A DNA stretch of 64,000 nucleotides from Leclercia sp. S52 (GCF_039727615.1 NZ_CP152474.1:3596001-3660000); one strand, 5' to 3'. Counted from the first letter of the stretch, positions 39,530 to 49,948 are shown. Translations and numbers: made by a program. Notes: a model not told the origin generated them from the letters alone.

Positions 39530-39674
39530 ATGCGTTTTCAGACTAAGCTGAAGCGGTTTAGCCCGCACCAATCCTATCAACTATGGCCGCAATTTCTTCC
39601 GGCGACAAGGTAAAAGTTACTTCTTCCTGTCCTGCCTCACAAAAAGAATCCGTTGACAAAAATGGACATTAAAA

Positions 39675-40101
<427 letters not shown>

Positions 40102-40124
40102 TCCTTTACATTGAGTCTATCGCC

Positions 40125-40148
40125 AACGCGCCTTCGGGCGCGTTTTTT
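40125..40148 (+). terminator. raiA terminator
   Basis: Stem AACGCGCC/GGCGCGTT closed by the stable TTCG tetraloop, with a T run. It ends 9 nt before the pheA -35 element. Confidence 0.92.
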
Positions 40149-40156
40149 GTTTTTTA

Positions 40157-40186
40157 TTGACAGGGTGAAAACAGTACAGGTACTTT
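40157..40186 (+). promoter_or_regulatory. pheLA promoter
   Basis: TTGACA (40157-40162) and TACTTT (40181-40186) with an 18-nt spacer precede pheL by 27 nt, as in E. coli pheA. Confidence 0.8.
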
Positions 40187-40212
40187 AAGTCTGTCTTCTG
40201 AAGGAATCATCC

Positions 40213-40260
40213 ATGACCGTTAAACCGTTTTTCTTCGCATTCTTTTTTACCTTCCCCTGA
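40213..40260 (+). CDS. pheL: pheA leader peptide PheL
   Basis: A 15-codon ORF encodes [15 protein letters not shown], with seven phenylalanines that let ribosome stalling on uncharged tRNA-Phe control the attenuator downstream. E. coli PheL reads [15 protein letters not shown] as I recall, so only the first five residues differ. It starts behind GAAGGAATC. Confidence 0.96.
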   Translation: [15 protein letters not shown]

Positions 40261-40336
40261 TTGGGAGGCGTTTCGTCGTGTGATAAAGAATGCGAAGACG
40301 AACAACAAGGCCTCCCACACCGGGGGGGCCTTTTTT
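40261..40336 (+). promoter_or_regulatory. pheA attenuator
   Basis: The terminator hairpin (AAGGCCTCCC at 40307-40316 with the G7 run and CCTT at 40322-40331, then six T) can be prevented by pairing of the GGGAGG segment at 40263-40268 and neighbours with upstream leader sequence. The G run is 7 long; I recall 6 in E. coli. Confidence 0.88.
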
Positions 40337-40368
40337 ATTGATAACGATAATATGATTAAGGCAACGCT

Positions 40369-41529
40369 ATGACACCGGAAAACCCGTTACTGGCTCTGCG
40401 CGACAAGATCAGCGCTCTGGATGAAAAATTGCTTTCGCTGCTGGCCGAGCGCCGTGCGCTGGCCGTTGAGGTAGGAAAAGCAAAGCTGGCGTCGCATCGT
40501 CCGGTACGCGATATCGATCGGGAGCGCGACCTGCTGGAACGCCTGATTAACCTCGGCAAAACGCATCATCTGGATGCACACTACATCACCCGCCTGTTCC
40601 AGCTGATTATTGAAGATTCCGTCCTGACGCAGCAGGCATTGCTGCAGCAGCATCTGAACAAAACCAACCCGCACTCGGCGCGTATTGCCTTCCTTGGACC
40701 GAAAGGTTCCTACTCCCACCTCGCCGCGCGTCAGTACGCTGCCCGTCACTTCGAAGAGTTTATTGAGAGCGGCTGCGCGAAGTTCGCGGATATCTTTAAT
40801 CAGGTGGAGACCGGGCAGGCGGATTACGCCGTCGTGCCGATTGAGAACACCAGTTCCGGCGCCATCAACGACGTGTACGATTTGCTCCAGCACACCACCC
40901 TGTCGCTGGTAGGCGAGATGACGATCCCTATCGACCACTGCGTGCTGGTATCCGGCACCACCGACCTCGATAAAATCGAGACGGTCTACAGCCACCCACA
41001 GCCCTTCCAGCAGTGCAGCCAGTTCCTGAACCGCTATCCGGGCTGGAAAATTGAATATACCGAGAGCACCTCGGCAGCCATGGAAAAGGTCGCACAGGCT
41101 AATTCCCCAACCGTGGCCGCGCTGGGCAGTGAAGCGGGCGGCGCGCTGTATGGCTTACAGGTGCTGGAACGTAACCTGGCAAACCAGACGCAAAACATCA
41201 CCCGTTTCATCGTGCTGGCGCGTAAGGCGATCAACGTTTCCGATCAGGTTCCGGCCAAAACCACGCTGCTGATGGCGACCGGTCAGCAGGCCGGTGCGCT
41301 GGTAGAAGCCCTGCTGGTGCTGCGCAACCACAATCTGATTATGACCAAACTGGAATCGCGCCCGATCCACGGCAACCCGTGGGAAGAGATGTTCTATCTC
41401 GATATCCAGGCTAACCTCGAGTCTGCTTCCCTGCAGAAAGCCCTGCGTGAACTGGGTGAGATCACCCGTTCGATGAAGGTGCTGGGCTGCTATCCGAGCG
41501 AAAACGTGGTCCCGGTTGATCCGGTTTAA
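40369..41529 (+). CDS. pheA: Chorismate mutase / prephenate dehydratase PheA
   Basis: This bifunctional P-protein converts chorismate to prephenate and then phenylpyruvate for phenylalanine synthesis. The 386-residue enzyme has the AroQ mutase domain (1-90), the dehydratase domain (about 105-285, with [14 protein letters not shown] and the later TRFIVLAR) and a C-terminal ACT domain whose ESRP motif ([12 protein letters not shown]) binds phenylalanine for feedback inhibition. The stop overlaps the convergent SMP-30 gene by 4 bp. Confidence 0.98.
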   Translation: MTPENPLLALRDKISALDEKLLSLLAERRALAVEVGKAKLASHRPVRDIDRERDLLERLINLGKTHHLDAHYITRLFQLIIEDSVLTQQALLQQHLNKTNPHSARIAFLGPKGSYSHLAARQYAARHFEEFIESGCAKFADIFNQVETGQADYAVVPIENTSSGAINDVYDLLQHTTLSLVGEMTIPIDHCVLVSGTTDLDKIETVYSHPQPFQQCSQFLNRYPGWKIEYTESTSAAMEKVAQANSPTVAALGSEAGGALYGLQVLERNLANQTQNITRFIVLARKAINVSDQVPAKTTLLMATGQQAGALVEALLVLRNHNLIMTKLESRPIHGNPWEEMFYLDIQANLESASLQKALRELGEITRSMKVLGCYPSENVVPVDPV

Positions 41530-42399
41530 CGTGCGATAAACGGGCCCTTTTTCACGCCTGCCACGCTAACGGGCAGGGTGAAAATGGCGCCCGAAAGAGG
41601 ATATGCCGCCACTTCCTCCGGCTCCATGTTCTCGCGGGTGGTGGTGATAAACAGCGTCTGCATATCATCGCCACCGAAACAGACCATCGTCGGGCAGCGC
41701 ACCGGCAGCCGGTACTCTTCCAGCTGTTCGCCCTGCGGTGAAAAACGGGCGATCCTCCAGCCGTCAAACAGCGCGCTCCAGTAACAGCCTTCCACATCCA
41801 CTGCCGCACCATCCGGTATCCCCTCCCCCCGGCTGGAACCGGCGAAAGACCTCCCGTTTACCCGGTTCGCCCTGCTCATCCAGCGGCGTGCGGTAGATTA
41901 CTGCATTAGGGGTGTCAGAGGTGTACATCCAGCGCCGGTCGTCGCTGAATGCCAGACCGTTATGGCCGTGGATATCACACTGGATCACCTCCGGCGTCAG
42001 GTCGTTATCGATCCGCATCAGCAGAGCGCCGTTGTAGTCGCCCGGCGCCCAGAACGTGCCTGCATAGAAGCGGCCAAAATGGTCGGTTCCTCCGTCATTA
42101 AAACGCGCCAGCTGCGGGTTCGACGGGTTATCACAGACCTTACGTTGCAGCAGGCCGTGCTTGTCCGCCAGCCAGATGCCCGTGCGCATGGCGACAATAA
42201 AGCCCCCGCCCTCGCGCAGCGCGAAGCAGCCCACCTCTTCATGGAAGGATAAAACCCTGTGTTCACCTGTGGGCAGATGGTAGCGGTGGATCTCACCCTC
42301 CAGAATATCCGCCCAGTAGAGGGCGCTTTCCGCTTCGCTCCAGGTCGGGCACTCAGGTAAGTGCCCCGTATAGTCAAACAAGACGCGTGGTTCAGCCAT
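41526..42399 (-). pseudogene. SMP-30/gluconolactonase family gene with a +1 frameshift
   Basis: The first 190 or so codons (from ATG 42399) read a SMP-30/LRE beta-propeller: MAEPRVLFDYTGHLPECPTWS, then FNDGGTDHFGRFYAGTF and HGHNGLAFSDDRRWMYTSDT. The frame is lost in the C run 41825-41830 (G6 on the coding strand). The next frame continues the family sequence (EGIPDGAAVDVEGCYWSALFDG to the end, GPFIAR). The 874-bp span is one base over a multiple of three; removing one base would restore about 290 residues. SMP-30 proteins hydrolyse sugar lactones. No E. coli counterpart exists between pheA and tyrA. A sequencing error is possible. Confidence 0.85.
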
Positions 42400-42419
42400 G
42401 ACAGATCCCCAAAATAAAA

Positions 42420-42440
42420 AAAGCCAGCAGTGCTGGCTTT
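42420..42440 (-). terminator. tyrA terminator
   Basis: Stem AAAGCCAGC/GCTGGCTTT with a 3-nt loop and a T run on the minus strand lies 20 nt after the tyrA stop. It ends the aroF-tyrA transcript just upstream of the SMP-30 gene start. Confidence 0.88.
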
Positions 42441-42459
42441 CAGTATATACATCATCAGA

Positions 42460-43581
42460 TTACTGGCGACTGTCATTCGCCTGCCGCAGCAGAATGCGAC
42501 TCTCGCTCTGGAAGCGCTGGGCATAATCGCCAAACCAGTGCTCCACCTTACGGAAGCTGTCGATAAACGCCTGTTTATCACCGTGCTCCAGAAGGGTGAT
42601 CGCCTCACCAAAACGCTGGTAGTAACGCTTGATCAGCGCCAGGTTATTGCCCGAGGACATAATGATATCTGCATACAGCTGCGGATCCTGGGCAAACAGT
42701 CGACCGACCATCGCCAGTTCGAGGCGATAGATAGGTGACGATAGCGACAGCAACTGCTCAAGCTGAACATTCTCTTCCGCCAGGTGCAGGCCATAGGCGA
42801 AGGTCGCGAAGTGGCGCAGCGCCTGGATAAAGGCCATGTTCTGGTCATGCTCGACGGCGCTAATTCGGTGCAGTCGAGCGCCCCACACCTGAATCTGCTC
42901 CAGGAACCACTGATAGGCTTCAGGCTGACGGCCATCGCAGTAGACGACCACCTGCTTCGCCAGGCTGCCGCTGTCCGGACCGAACATCGGGTGCAGCCCC
43001 AGCACCGGGCCGTTATGCGCGGCCAGCATCGCCTGCAGCGGGCCATTTTTTACCGAGGCCAGATCGACCAGAATGCAGTCTTCCGGCAGCGGTGGCAGTT
43101 TAGCAATGATCTCTTCAGTAACATGAATAGGCACGCTGACGATGACCATGCCCGCATCGGCAACCATCGTCTGCGCCCGCGCCCAGTCCTCTTTTTCGAG
43201 GATGCGCACCTGATAGCCAGAGAGCGTCAGCATCTTCTCAAACAGACGCCCCATCTGCCCGCCGCCACCGACAATCACCACCGGGCGCAGCGTCGGACAG
43301 AGGGTTTTGAAGCCTTTGTCGTTTTCGCTGGAGTAAGACTCACGCATCACGCGGCGCAGCACATCTTCAATCAGATCCGGTGAGACGCCCAGCGCCTCGG
43401 CCTCTTTACGCCGGGATGCCAGCATGGAGGCTTCGCGCTCCGGCACGTAAATTGGCAAACCGTATTTACTTTTTACTTCGCCAACTTCCGCGACCAGCGC
43501 CATACGGCGCGCCAGCAAATCCAGCAGCGCCTTATCCACCTCGTCAATTTGATCGCGCAAGGCGGTCAATTCAGCAACCAT
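42460..43581 (-). CDS. tyrA: Chorismate mutase / prephenate dehydrogenase TyrA
   Basis: The T-protein converts chorismate to prephenate and then 4-hydroxyphenylpyruvate for tyrosine synthesis. The 373-residue enzyme has the AroQ mutase domain (1-90, [16 protein letters not shown]), the NAD-binding motif [14 protein letters not shown] (about 100-113) and the helical dehydrogenase C-terminus. It lies 10 nt after aroF and forms the TyrR-controlled aroF-tyrA operon. Confidence 0.98.
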   Translation of the reverse strand: MVAELTALRDQIDEVDKALLDLLARRMALVAEVGEVKSKYGLPIYVPEREASMLASRRKEAEALGVSPDLIEDVLRRVMRESYSSENDKGFKTLCPTLRPVVIVGGGGQMGRLFEKMLTLSGYQVRILEKEDWARAQTMVADAGMVIVSVPIHVTEEIIAKLPPLPEDCILVDLASVKNGPLQAMLAAHNGPVLGLHPMFGPDSGSLAKQVVVYCDGRQPEAYQWFLEQIQVWGARLHRISAVEHDQNMAFIQALRHFATFAYGLHLAEENVQLEQLLSLSSPIYRLELAMVGRLFAQDPQLYADIIMSSGNNLALIKRYYQRFGEAITLLEHGDKQAFIDSFRKVEHWFGDYAQRFQSESRILLRQANDSRQ

Positions 43582-43591
43582 AACAAACCTC

Positions 43592-44662
43592 TTAAGCCAG
43601 ACGCGTCGCCAGCTGGCCGTTCAAATCTTTGTGGATCTCACGCAGCAGCGCGTCGGTGGTTTCCCAGCTAATGCAGGCATCGGTGACGGAAACCCCATGC
43701 TTCATGGCGCTGCGCGGCTGTTCTGATGACTGATTGCCCTCATGGATGTTGCTCTCAATCATCAGGCCAATAATCGAACGGTTGCCATCTTTAATCTGCG
43801 CGACGACGGATTCCGCCACCGCAGGCTGACGACGGTAATCTTTATTCGAATTACCATGACTGCAATCTACCATCAGTGCCGGGCGCAGTCCTGCCTGTTC
43901 CATCTCTTTTTCACACTGGGCTACATCTGCCGGGCTGTAGTTAGGCGCTTTGCCGCCGCGCAGGATGACGTGGCCATCCGGGTTGCCCTGGGTCTGCAAC
44001 AGGCAGACCTGGCCGGCCTGGTTGATGCCGACAAAACGGTGCGGCATGGCTGCGGCACGCATGGCGTTGATGGCTGTTGCCAGGCTACCGTCGGTACCGT
44101 TTTTGAAGCCAACCGGCATGGAGAGGCCGGAGGCCATCTCACGGTGCGTCTGCGATTCAGTGGTGCGCGCGCCAATGGCGGACCAGCTGAACAGATCGCC
44201 CAGGTATTGCGGGCTGTTCGGATCCAGCGCTTCCGTTGCCAGCGGCAGCCCCATATTCACCAGCTCCACCAGAAGATTACGCGCAATCTTCAGGCCAGCT
44301 TCCACATCAAACGAGCCATCCATGTGCGGATCGTTAATTAACCCTTTCCAGCCGACGGTGGTGCGGGGTTTTTCAAAATAGACGCGCATGACCAGGTAGA
44401 GGCTATCGCTGACCTCCTCGGCCAGGGCTTTAAAACGGTGCGCATATTCGATGGCGGTTTCTGGATCATGAATGGAGCACGGACCGCATACCACCAGCAG
44501 ACGCGGATCGCGCCCGACAATAATGTCGGAGATGGTCTGGCGGGAGTGCGCGATTTGCGCCTCTTGCTCAACGCTCAGCGGGAATTCCGCTTTCAGTTGA
44601 TCCGGAGTGATCAGAACATGTTCATCACTAATATGTACGTTATTCAGCGCGTCTTTTTGCAT
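43592..44662 (-). CDS. aroF: Tyrosine-sensitive DAHP synthase AroF
   Basis: AroF condenses phosphoenolpyruvate and erythrose-4-phosphate, the first step of aromatic synthesis, and is inhibited by tyrosine. The 356-residue class I enzyme shows [17 protein letters not shown], the metal-binding cysteine in this motif, [20 protein letters not shown] and [15 protein letters not shown]. TyrR boxes upstream and tyrA downstream identify it as the Tyr isozyme. Confidence 0.97.
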   Translation of the reverse strand: MQKDALNNVHISDEHVLITPDQLKAEFPLSVEQEAQIAHSRQTISDIIVGRDPRLLVVCGPCSIHDPETAIEYAHRFKALAEEVSDSLYLVMRVYFEKPRTTVGWKGLINDPHMDGSFDVEAGLKIARNLLVELVNMGLPLATEALDPNSPQYLGDLFSWSAIGARTTESQTHREMASGLSMPVGFKNGTDGSLATAINAMRAAAMPHRFVGINQAGQVCLLQTQGNPDGHVILRGGKAPNYSPADVAQCEKEMEQAGLRPALMVDCSHGNSNKDYRRQPAVAESVVAQIKDGNRSIIGLMIESNIHEGNQSSEQPRSAMKHGVSVTDACISWETTDALLREIHKDLNGQLATRLA

Positions 44663-44754
44663 GATTGCGATCCTGGAAGCTCGTTTGCGATAGTTGTTTC
44701 CTCGATGAGGAAGCCCAACGATACCACACCGAGTAAAGATTTCAATCCAAAATA

Positions 44755-44772
44755 CGTAAATAATACTTTACA
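44755..44772 (-). promoter_or_regulatory. Strong TyrR box of aroF
   Basis: On the minus strand TGTAAAGTATTATTTACG fits the TyrR pattern TGTAAA-N6-TTTACA with one mismatch, 93 nt upstream of the aroF start. Confidence 0.88.
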
Positions 44773-44807
44773 TCACCCAATTTAAAGCAAAAAACATTCG
44801 ATTATTG

Positions 44808-44825
44808 TGTAACGTAAAAATTACA
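44808..44825. promoter_or_regulatory. Second TyrR-like box
   Basis: TGTAACGTAAAAATTACA keeps the TGTAA-N8-TTACA core of a TyrR box. Its centre lies 53 bp from the strong box, on the yfiL side. Cooperative binding of a TyrR hexamer is plausible; effect on yfiL is unknown. Confidence 0.6.
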
Positions 44826-44876
44826 GTCTGCATTCTTACCGCCAGGCTATGCTCAATGGAAAAGGGAGAATGTCTT

Positions 44877-45251
44877 ATGCGCCTGATTGTTACCCCGCTG
44901 TTGTGCCTGTTATTAACTGCCTGTCAGATCGATCCTTACACCCATCAACCCCACTGGACGGGAACCGACTGGTATGATGCCGGTAAAGAAGACGCCATGA
45001 ATGGCGTGGCGGTAAAATCCAATGAAAGCCTTGCCGCTAATTTTAACGACCCCAAGGTGGATCGTTCCGACTATCTCAGCGGATATAAAGATGGCCAGCA
45101 AAAAATATGTCAGGAAAACTTTGTTTACGCCTGGGGGTTAGCCGGCCGAATATTCCCCGCCAGCTGTGACACAGCAGAAAACGCCACTACCCTTCGTACC
45201 GCCTGGCAACAGGGAATGAATGAAGGAACAAAAGCCAGCCGTTTAAATTAA
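44877..45251 (+). CDS. yfiL: YfiL lipoprotein
   Basis: The 124-residue product has a lipoprotein signal (MRLIVTPLLCLLLTAC, Cys16) followed by QIDPYTHQPHWTGTDWYDAG and a tail with GYKDGQQKICQENFVYAWG. It resembles E. coli YfiL, of unknown function. ATG 44877 has GGGAG 8 nt upstream; the longer frame from 44805 would bury the signal peptide. It diverges from aroF and precedes the yfiRNB genes. Confidence 0.87.
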   Translation: MRLIVTPLLCLLLTACQIDPYTHQPHWTGTDWYDAGKEDAMNGVAVKSNESLAANFNDPKVDRSDYLSGYKDGQQKICQENFVYAWGLAGRIFPASCDTAENATTLRTAWQQGMNEGTKASRLN

Positions 45252-45342
45252 TCTTGTTAACGTCAGCGCTGCTAATTAAAAGAGTGAGATTTTACTTAAG
45301 TCCCTGAATATGCTTTTGGCATAATGACTGTACGGGTAAAAA

Positions 45343-45936
45343 ATGGTATTCTTCCGGCGAAACTCAAGGACTACTATTTCCAGAGTGGTATGGCGGATTC
45401 TGGTGTGTAACTTTTTTCTTATCTCCTGGTACCGTGTGGCATTGGTACTGATGTTATCTATGCCCTATGGGCTCGCTATTGGCGGAACGTTATCCGAAAC
45501 GGATAAAGCAGTACGCTCTATTGTCTCCGGGATCGTCAGTTACACCCGCTGGCCTGCGCTCTCCGGCAAGCCGAATTTGTGCATCTTTGCCTCCTCCCAC
45601 TATGTTGAGGCGCTCAGTAGCGAGGGACCGGACGCGCTGCCCTATACCCCCGTCATTATTCATGACGATGGGGAAGCATTGGGTGCAGAATGTCACGCGT
45701 TCTATTTTGGTGATGAAACTCCGACCCACCAGCTTGAATTAAGTCAGGCGCTGCATGCCAGACCGTTACTATTAATTGCGGAGCATAATCCGCAATGCCT
45801 TATAGGTAGTGCTTTCTGCCTGATAATAGACAGTGCCAGAGTAAGGTTTTCCGTCAATCTGGACGTACTGTCGCGCAGCGGAGTCAGAGTCAATCCTGAT
45901 GTGTTAATGCTCGCACGGAATAAAAAGCATGAATAA
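45343..45936 (+). CDS. yfiR: Periplasmic regulator YfiR
   Basis: YfiR holds the diguanylate cyclase YfiN inactive from the periplasm; redox or cell-wall stress and sequestration by YfiB relieve this. The conserved core SGIVSYTRWPAL, FYFGDETPT, LLLIAEHNPQCLIGSAFCLII (four cysteines for disulphides) and VLSRSGVRVNPDVLMLAR is clear. The start is uncertain: ATG 45343 gives 197 residues with an unusually long hydrophobic leader; GTG 45403 or GTG 45436 would give a more usual signal. The mature part probably begins near IGGTLSETDK. It overlaps dgcN by 8 bp. Confidence 0.88.
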   Translation: MVFFRRNSRTTISRVVWRILVCNFFLISWYRVALVLMLSMPYGLAIGGTLSETDKAVRSIVSGIVSYTRWPALSGKPNLCIFASSHYVEALSSEGPDALPYTPVIIHDDGEALGAECHAFYFGDETPTHQLELSQALHARPLLLIAEHNPQCLIGSAFCLIIDSARVRFSVNLDVLSRSGVRVNPDVLMLARNKKHE

Positions 45937-47149
45937 GGAAATGTTCTCAGCGCCGCGTCTTACGTTCAAAAGAACCCTGCGGCGTATCAGTATAATTAGC
46001 GTCCTCATTACAATGACGCTTGTCTGGTTATTATTGTGTATTGCTTCCGTGGTGACGCTGAAACAGTATGCGCAACGCAACCTTGAATTAACCAGCGCTA
46101 CCATGAGCCGCAGCCTGGAGGCGGCGTTGGTCTTTAATGATGCCACTGCCGCCAACGAAGCGCTGGCCTCGCTCGGCAAGCAAGGGCAGTTCTCGGCAGC
46201 GGAACTGCTGGATCGTTACGATAATCGCTTTGCCGCCTGGTCGATGGGACCGAACGACGAAGCGGATCCGCTCAGCCAGCTGGTCAGCCAGTGGTTGTTC
46301 CCGCACCCCATCAGACAGCGCGTCTGGCACAATAATTTGCCGATCGGTGAGTTACACCTCACCGCGCGGGATAGCCTGATCGGCCACTTCCTCTGGACAT
46401 CGCTGGCGGTGTTAACCGGCTGCCTTCTGTTTGCCTCTCTGGTGGCGTTAACCATCACCCGCTCCCTGCATAATGGCGTGGTAGCCGCCCTGCAAAACAT
46501 TACCGATGTGGTGCATGACGTACGTACAAACCGCAACTTCTCCCGTCGGGTATCCCAGGAGAGGATTGATGAATTTCATCGCTTCGGTCAGGACTTTAAC
46601 AGCCTGCTGGATGAGATGGAGGAGTGGCAGCTAAAACTACAGGCCAAAAACGCCCAGCTGATGCGCACCGCTATGCATGACCCGCTCACCGGTCTGGCTA
46701 ACCGGGCCGCCTTTCGCACCCACATTGCGGCGCTGATGAATGACGCCTCCGCGCGGACCAACGCCGCCCTGCTCTATCTGGATGGGGATGACTTTAAGCG
46801 TATTAACGATACCTGGGGTCATACCGCGGGCGATTGTGTATTGATAGAAGTGGCCCGCAGAATGGTCGAGTTTGGCGGTGCACAGCATCAATCTTACCGT
46901 CTGGGTGGGGATGAGTTTGCCATCATTCTGTATGACGTCCATTCAGAACAAGAAGTGCTGCGCCTCTGCGCCGCGCTGAGGCAACAATTCAGCCCGTCCT
47001 ATGAACTGCACAACGGGTTCTCCTCCCGGATGTCACTCAGTATTGGCTACGCGCTGAGCTGGCAGCACCACTCCGTTGAAGCGTTACTGGAGCAAGCCGA
47101 CCGGAATATGTATCTGGTGAAGCACCAGCGTTCGAAAATCACACCGTAG
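45929..47149 (+). CDS. dgcN: Diguanylate cyclase DgcN (YfiN)
   Basis: DgcN makes cyclic-di-GMP under envelope stress and can stall division in E. coli. The 406-residue inner-membrane protein has an N-terminal membrane helix (about 23-45), a periplasmic CHASE8-like domain (to about 150), a second helix (about 153-173) and HAMP. The GGDEF domain has the intact active site RLGGDEFAIIL and DPLTGLANRAAF. It is the middle gene of yfiR-yfiN-yfiB. Confidence 0.96.
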   Translation: MNKEMFSAPRLTFKRTLRRISIISVLITMTLVWLLLCIASVVTLKQYAQRNLELTSATMSRSLEAALVFNDATAANEALASLGKQGQFSAAELLDRYDNRFAAWSMGPNDEADPLSQLVSQWLFPHPIRQRVWHNNLPIGELHLTARDSLIGHFLWTSLAVLTGCLLFASLVALTITRSLHNGVVAALQNITDVVHDVRTNRNFSRRVSQERIDEFHRFGQDFNSLLDEMEEWQLKLQAKNAQLMRTAMHDPLTGLANRAAFRTHIAALMNDASARTNAALLYLDGDDFKRINDTWGHTAGDCVLIEVARRMVEFGGAQHQSYRLGGDEFAIILYDVHSEQEVLRLCAALRQQFSPSYELHNGFSSRMSLSIGYALSWQHHSVEALLEQADRNMYLVKHQRSKITP

Positions 47150-47162
47150 AAAGGAACACATT

Positions 47163-47645
47163 ATGTTAAGGCGATACGTCGCACCGCTGTTTATGGCATC
47201 AATGCTGCTGGCCGGATGCCAGACGCCGCAGGGCAAATTTACCGCTGAGCAGGTCGCCGCCATGAAGTCTTACGGCTTTAATGAGATGAACGGTGACTGG
47301 TCGCTTGGCCTCTCCGCGAAAATCCTGTTTGGTAAAAACGAGTATAAGCTGCAGCCCGAGAGCGAACAGCAGATTAAAAGCATGGCTGCGCGACTTGCCG
47401 CAACGGGCCTGAAGCACGCACGAATGGACGGCCATACCGATAACTACGGCGAAGAGAGCTACAACAAAGCATTATCCCTGAAGCGGGCAAATGTGGTGGC
47501 CGATGCCTGGGCGCAGGGCGCCAGCATTCCACGCAGCAATCTGACAACCCAGGGTTTGGGTCAGCAATATCCTGTTGCGGACAATAAAACCGGCCAGGGA
47601 CGTGCCGAAAACCGCCGCGTGGCGGTGGTGATCAGCACGCCCTGA
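47163..47645 (+). CDS. yfiB: OmpA-like lipoprotein YfiB
   Basis: YfiB is an outer-membrane lipoprotein that sequesters YfiR and so activates YfiN. The 160-residue product has the lipobox LLAGC (Cys19) and a C-terminal OmpA/Pal peptidoglycan-binding domain with MDGHTDNYGEESYNKALSLKRA and the terminal RAENRRVAVVIS. It lies 13 nt after dgcN and ends 4 nt from the convergent PepSY gene. Confidence 0.95.
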   Translation: MLRRYVAPLFMASMLLAGCQTPQGKFTAEQVAAMKSYGFNEMNGDWSLGLSAKILFGKNEYKLQPESEQQIKSMAARLAATGLKHARMDGHTDNYGEESYNKALSLKRANVVADAWAQGASIPRSNLTTQGLGQQYPVADNKTGQGRAENRRVAVVISTP

Positions 47646-47649
47646 GGCA

Positions 47650-49017
47650 TCATTCCCGCGATTCGGCCAGGGATACTCGCGCTGCCGTACGCCAGCGCAG
47701 CCAGTCAATAACGATAAACAGCGCCAGGCTACAGCCCATCACCGGCATCATGAGTCCCAGCGCTACGCTGACGACTAAAGAGACCACGCGCCCCGCCAGC
47801 GGCAACGCCATCCAGCTCTGACACAGCGTCTGCGCCGGATCCGATGCCGTCTGCCGGGGGCGACGCATCCACCACATCCGGTAGCCCCACACAATCATGA
47901 CGCACAGCCCGAGACCAAAGGCGATCAGTACCAGCTGGTTTGGCAAGCCAAACAGCACGCCCATATGGAAATCCACCCCCCAGCGGGTCAGTTTGGCCAT
48001 CAGCGGGTAATCCGCAAAGCGGGCGCGATCGATAACGGTCAGGGTCGCGGGATCTACGGCAACCGCATCAACCTGCGTCGGCCAGCTGCGATCGATCTCC
48101 GTCACCGTCCACGCCATTGCGTCACGCTTCGCCGGGCGTATCTCCAGCTTCGTGGCATCAATTCCCGCCGCATTGGCCGCCTGCAGCACGCCGTCGTACA
48201 GGGAGAGATCAGGTTTCATTTCCGGCATGGACATGGTCATGTGATGGCTGCGGTGCTCAGCATGCGGATCGGCGACTTCCGCCGGGCCGTGCAGCTGCGT
48301 GTTCACCTGCGGCGTGAGCCAGTTCATCTCTGCCCGCAGTTTATCCACATTACCGCCCGCCCACTGGGACCAGGTCAGGCCGGTCGCCGAGAAGAGCAGC
48401 ATGCCCACCAGCAGGCTCCAGCCGAGGGAAACGTGCAGACGTCGGCGGTTCTGAAAACGGTTGTTGATGCGCCGTTTTGGCCGGGTATAGAACCACAGGG
48501 CAATCCCTCCCAGTGCGGCAATCCACATCCAGGACGCGGCCAGCTCGCTGTAAAGACGTCCTGCATCCCCCAGGAGCAAAGACTGATGCAGGTAATCGAT
48601 TTTCTGACGCAACGGCAGAATACCGCTGGTGCCGTAGACGGTCATATCCCCACGCACTTCGAGGCTGACCGGATCGATAAAGATGGCCCGGTTCTCTGAG
48701 GCTTTCAGCGCCGGGTCAAGGTACATCACCCGGGTGGTTTCCCCTGATGCCAGACCCGGGCGCACCGCCTGTAGCCGCAGCTCCCCGCCGGTGACCTTTT
48801 CCGCCACCGCGATTTGCTCGGCAAGGGGACGCAATGCACCCTCGGTCTCGCTGAACAGCGCATGATGATAAAGCGCGTTTTCCAGCTGTGGCGTAGCGAC
48901 ATACAGCGTTCCGGAGAGCGCGGCGATAAAGATAAACGGCCCGACAAACAGACCAATATAGAAGTGAAGACGACGCAGCAGGTTGCCCCATGCTGCGCGC
49001 GGAGTGCAGGTAGTCAT
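47650..49017 (-). CDS. PepSY-domain membrane protein
   Basis: This 455-residue PepSY_TM-family protein has an N-terminal membrane helix (residues about 15-40), another pair near 165-225 and two or three helices near the C-terminus (about 365-440). Long periplasmic loops lie between. The loop at about 245-270 is rich in His and Met (HAEHRSHHMTMSMPEM), a pattern suited to copper or other soft metals. Related proteins accompany siderophore-receptor or copper loci as putative reductases. The upstream DUF2946 gene, also His/Met-rich, suggests a joint metal role. The pair is absent here in E. coli K-12. Confidence 0.8.
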   Translation of the reverse strand: MTTCTPRAAWGNLLRRLHFYIGLFVGPFIFIAALSGTLYVATPQLENALYHHALFSETEGALRPLAEQIAVAEKVTGGELRLQAVRPGLASGETTRVMYLDPALKASENRAIFIDPVSLEVRGDMTVYGTSGILPLRQKIDYLHQSLLLGDAGRLYSELAASWMWIAALGGIALWFYTRPKRRINNRFQNRRRLHVSLGWSLLVGMLLFSATGLTWSQWAGGNVDKLRAEMNWLTPQVNTQLHGPAEVADPHAEHRSHHMTMSMPEMKPDLSLYDGVLQAANAAGIDATKLEIRPAKRDAMAWTVTEIDRSWPTQVDAVAVDPATLTVIDRARFADYPLMAKLTRWGVDFHMGVLFGLPNQLVLIAFGLGLCVMIVWGYRMWWMRRPRQTASDPAQTLCQSWMALPLAGRVVSLVVSVALGLMMPVMGCSLALFIVIDWLRWRTAARVSLAESRE

Positions 49018-49078
49018 GCTTTCCCTTTTTAAGGCAAAAAGTTATCGATACACCGGGGTGTACGTTTTTTTACGTAGA

Positions 49079-49468
49079 TTAAGCAGACAGATGCGGCGGC
49101 GCGCGAGTATCGGGACGGAGCCAGGGGAAGAAATGCCAGTGGTATACGGCGGGTCGCAGCGGCGTGAGGCGCTGTCGGAGTAAGACTGCGCATAACAGCA
49201 GTACAAGCGCCAGAATGACGCCCGGCACGTGGGCCAGCAGCACGCAGTAACCGCAGGCTTCGGCGTGGTCGACAGGCGTACTTTCAGGCGGTGCATGATG
49301 GTGCTCCGCCATCATGCTCATGTCGTGATGCATGCCGGGCATAGCGCTCATGGGATCTTTCTGCAGCGAGACAGAGACCAGCGGCGCGAAGACGATCATC
49401 AGGATCGCAAATAACGCGAGACCTGCCGCGATACGTTGCCACTGTGCCTGATGCTGTTTAGTCGTCAC
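49079..49468 (-). CDS. DUF2946 His/Met-rich membrane protein
   Basis: GTG 49468 is preferred, with GGAGG 4-5 nt upstream; an ATG at 49492 would add eight residues without a ribosome site. The 129-residue protein has a helix near 14-32, then a periplasmic loop dense in Met and His (MPGMHHDMSMMAEHHHAP), a CGYC pair, and a second helix near 75-97. The sequence fits the DUF2946 family, several members of which lie in copper loci. It is 61 bp upstream of the PepSY gene on the same strand and likely co-transcribed. Confidence 0.75.
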   Translation of the reverse strand: MTTKQHQAQWQRIAAGLALFAILMIVFAPLVSVSLQKDPMSAMPGMHHDMSMMAEHHHAPPESTPVDHAEACGYCVLLAHVPGVILALVLLLCAVLLRQRLTPLRPAVYHWHFFPWLRPDTRAPPHLSA

Positions 49469-49543
49469 TTCCCCTCCGTCAGAGCGGGGCATTGTAAACG
49501 ATTTATGACGGCCAGGTTAACGTTCAGGGCACACATAGATAAA

Positions 49544-49575
49544 AAAAGGGCCAGCCTTTCGGCCAGCCCTTTTTA
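49544..49575 (-). terminator. rplS terminator
   Basis: GGGC and GCC arms pair around a GAAA loop with one internal TG/TG mismatch, followed on the minus strand by seven T. It closes the rpsP-rimM-trmD-rplS operon. Confidence 0.85.
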
Positions 49576-49597
49576 CAGGATGTCGCTTAAGCGAATC

Positions 49598-49948
<351 letters not shown>

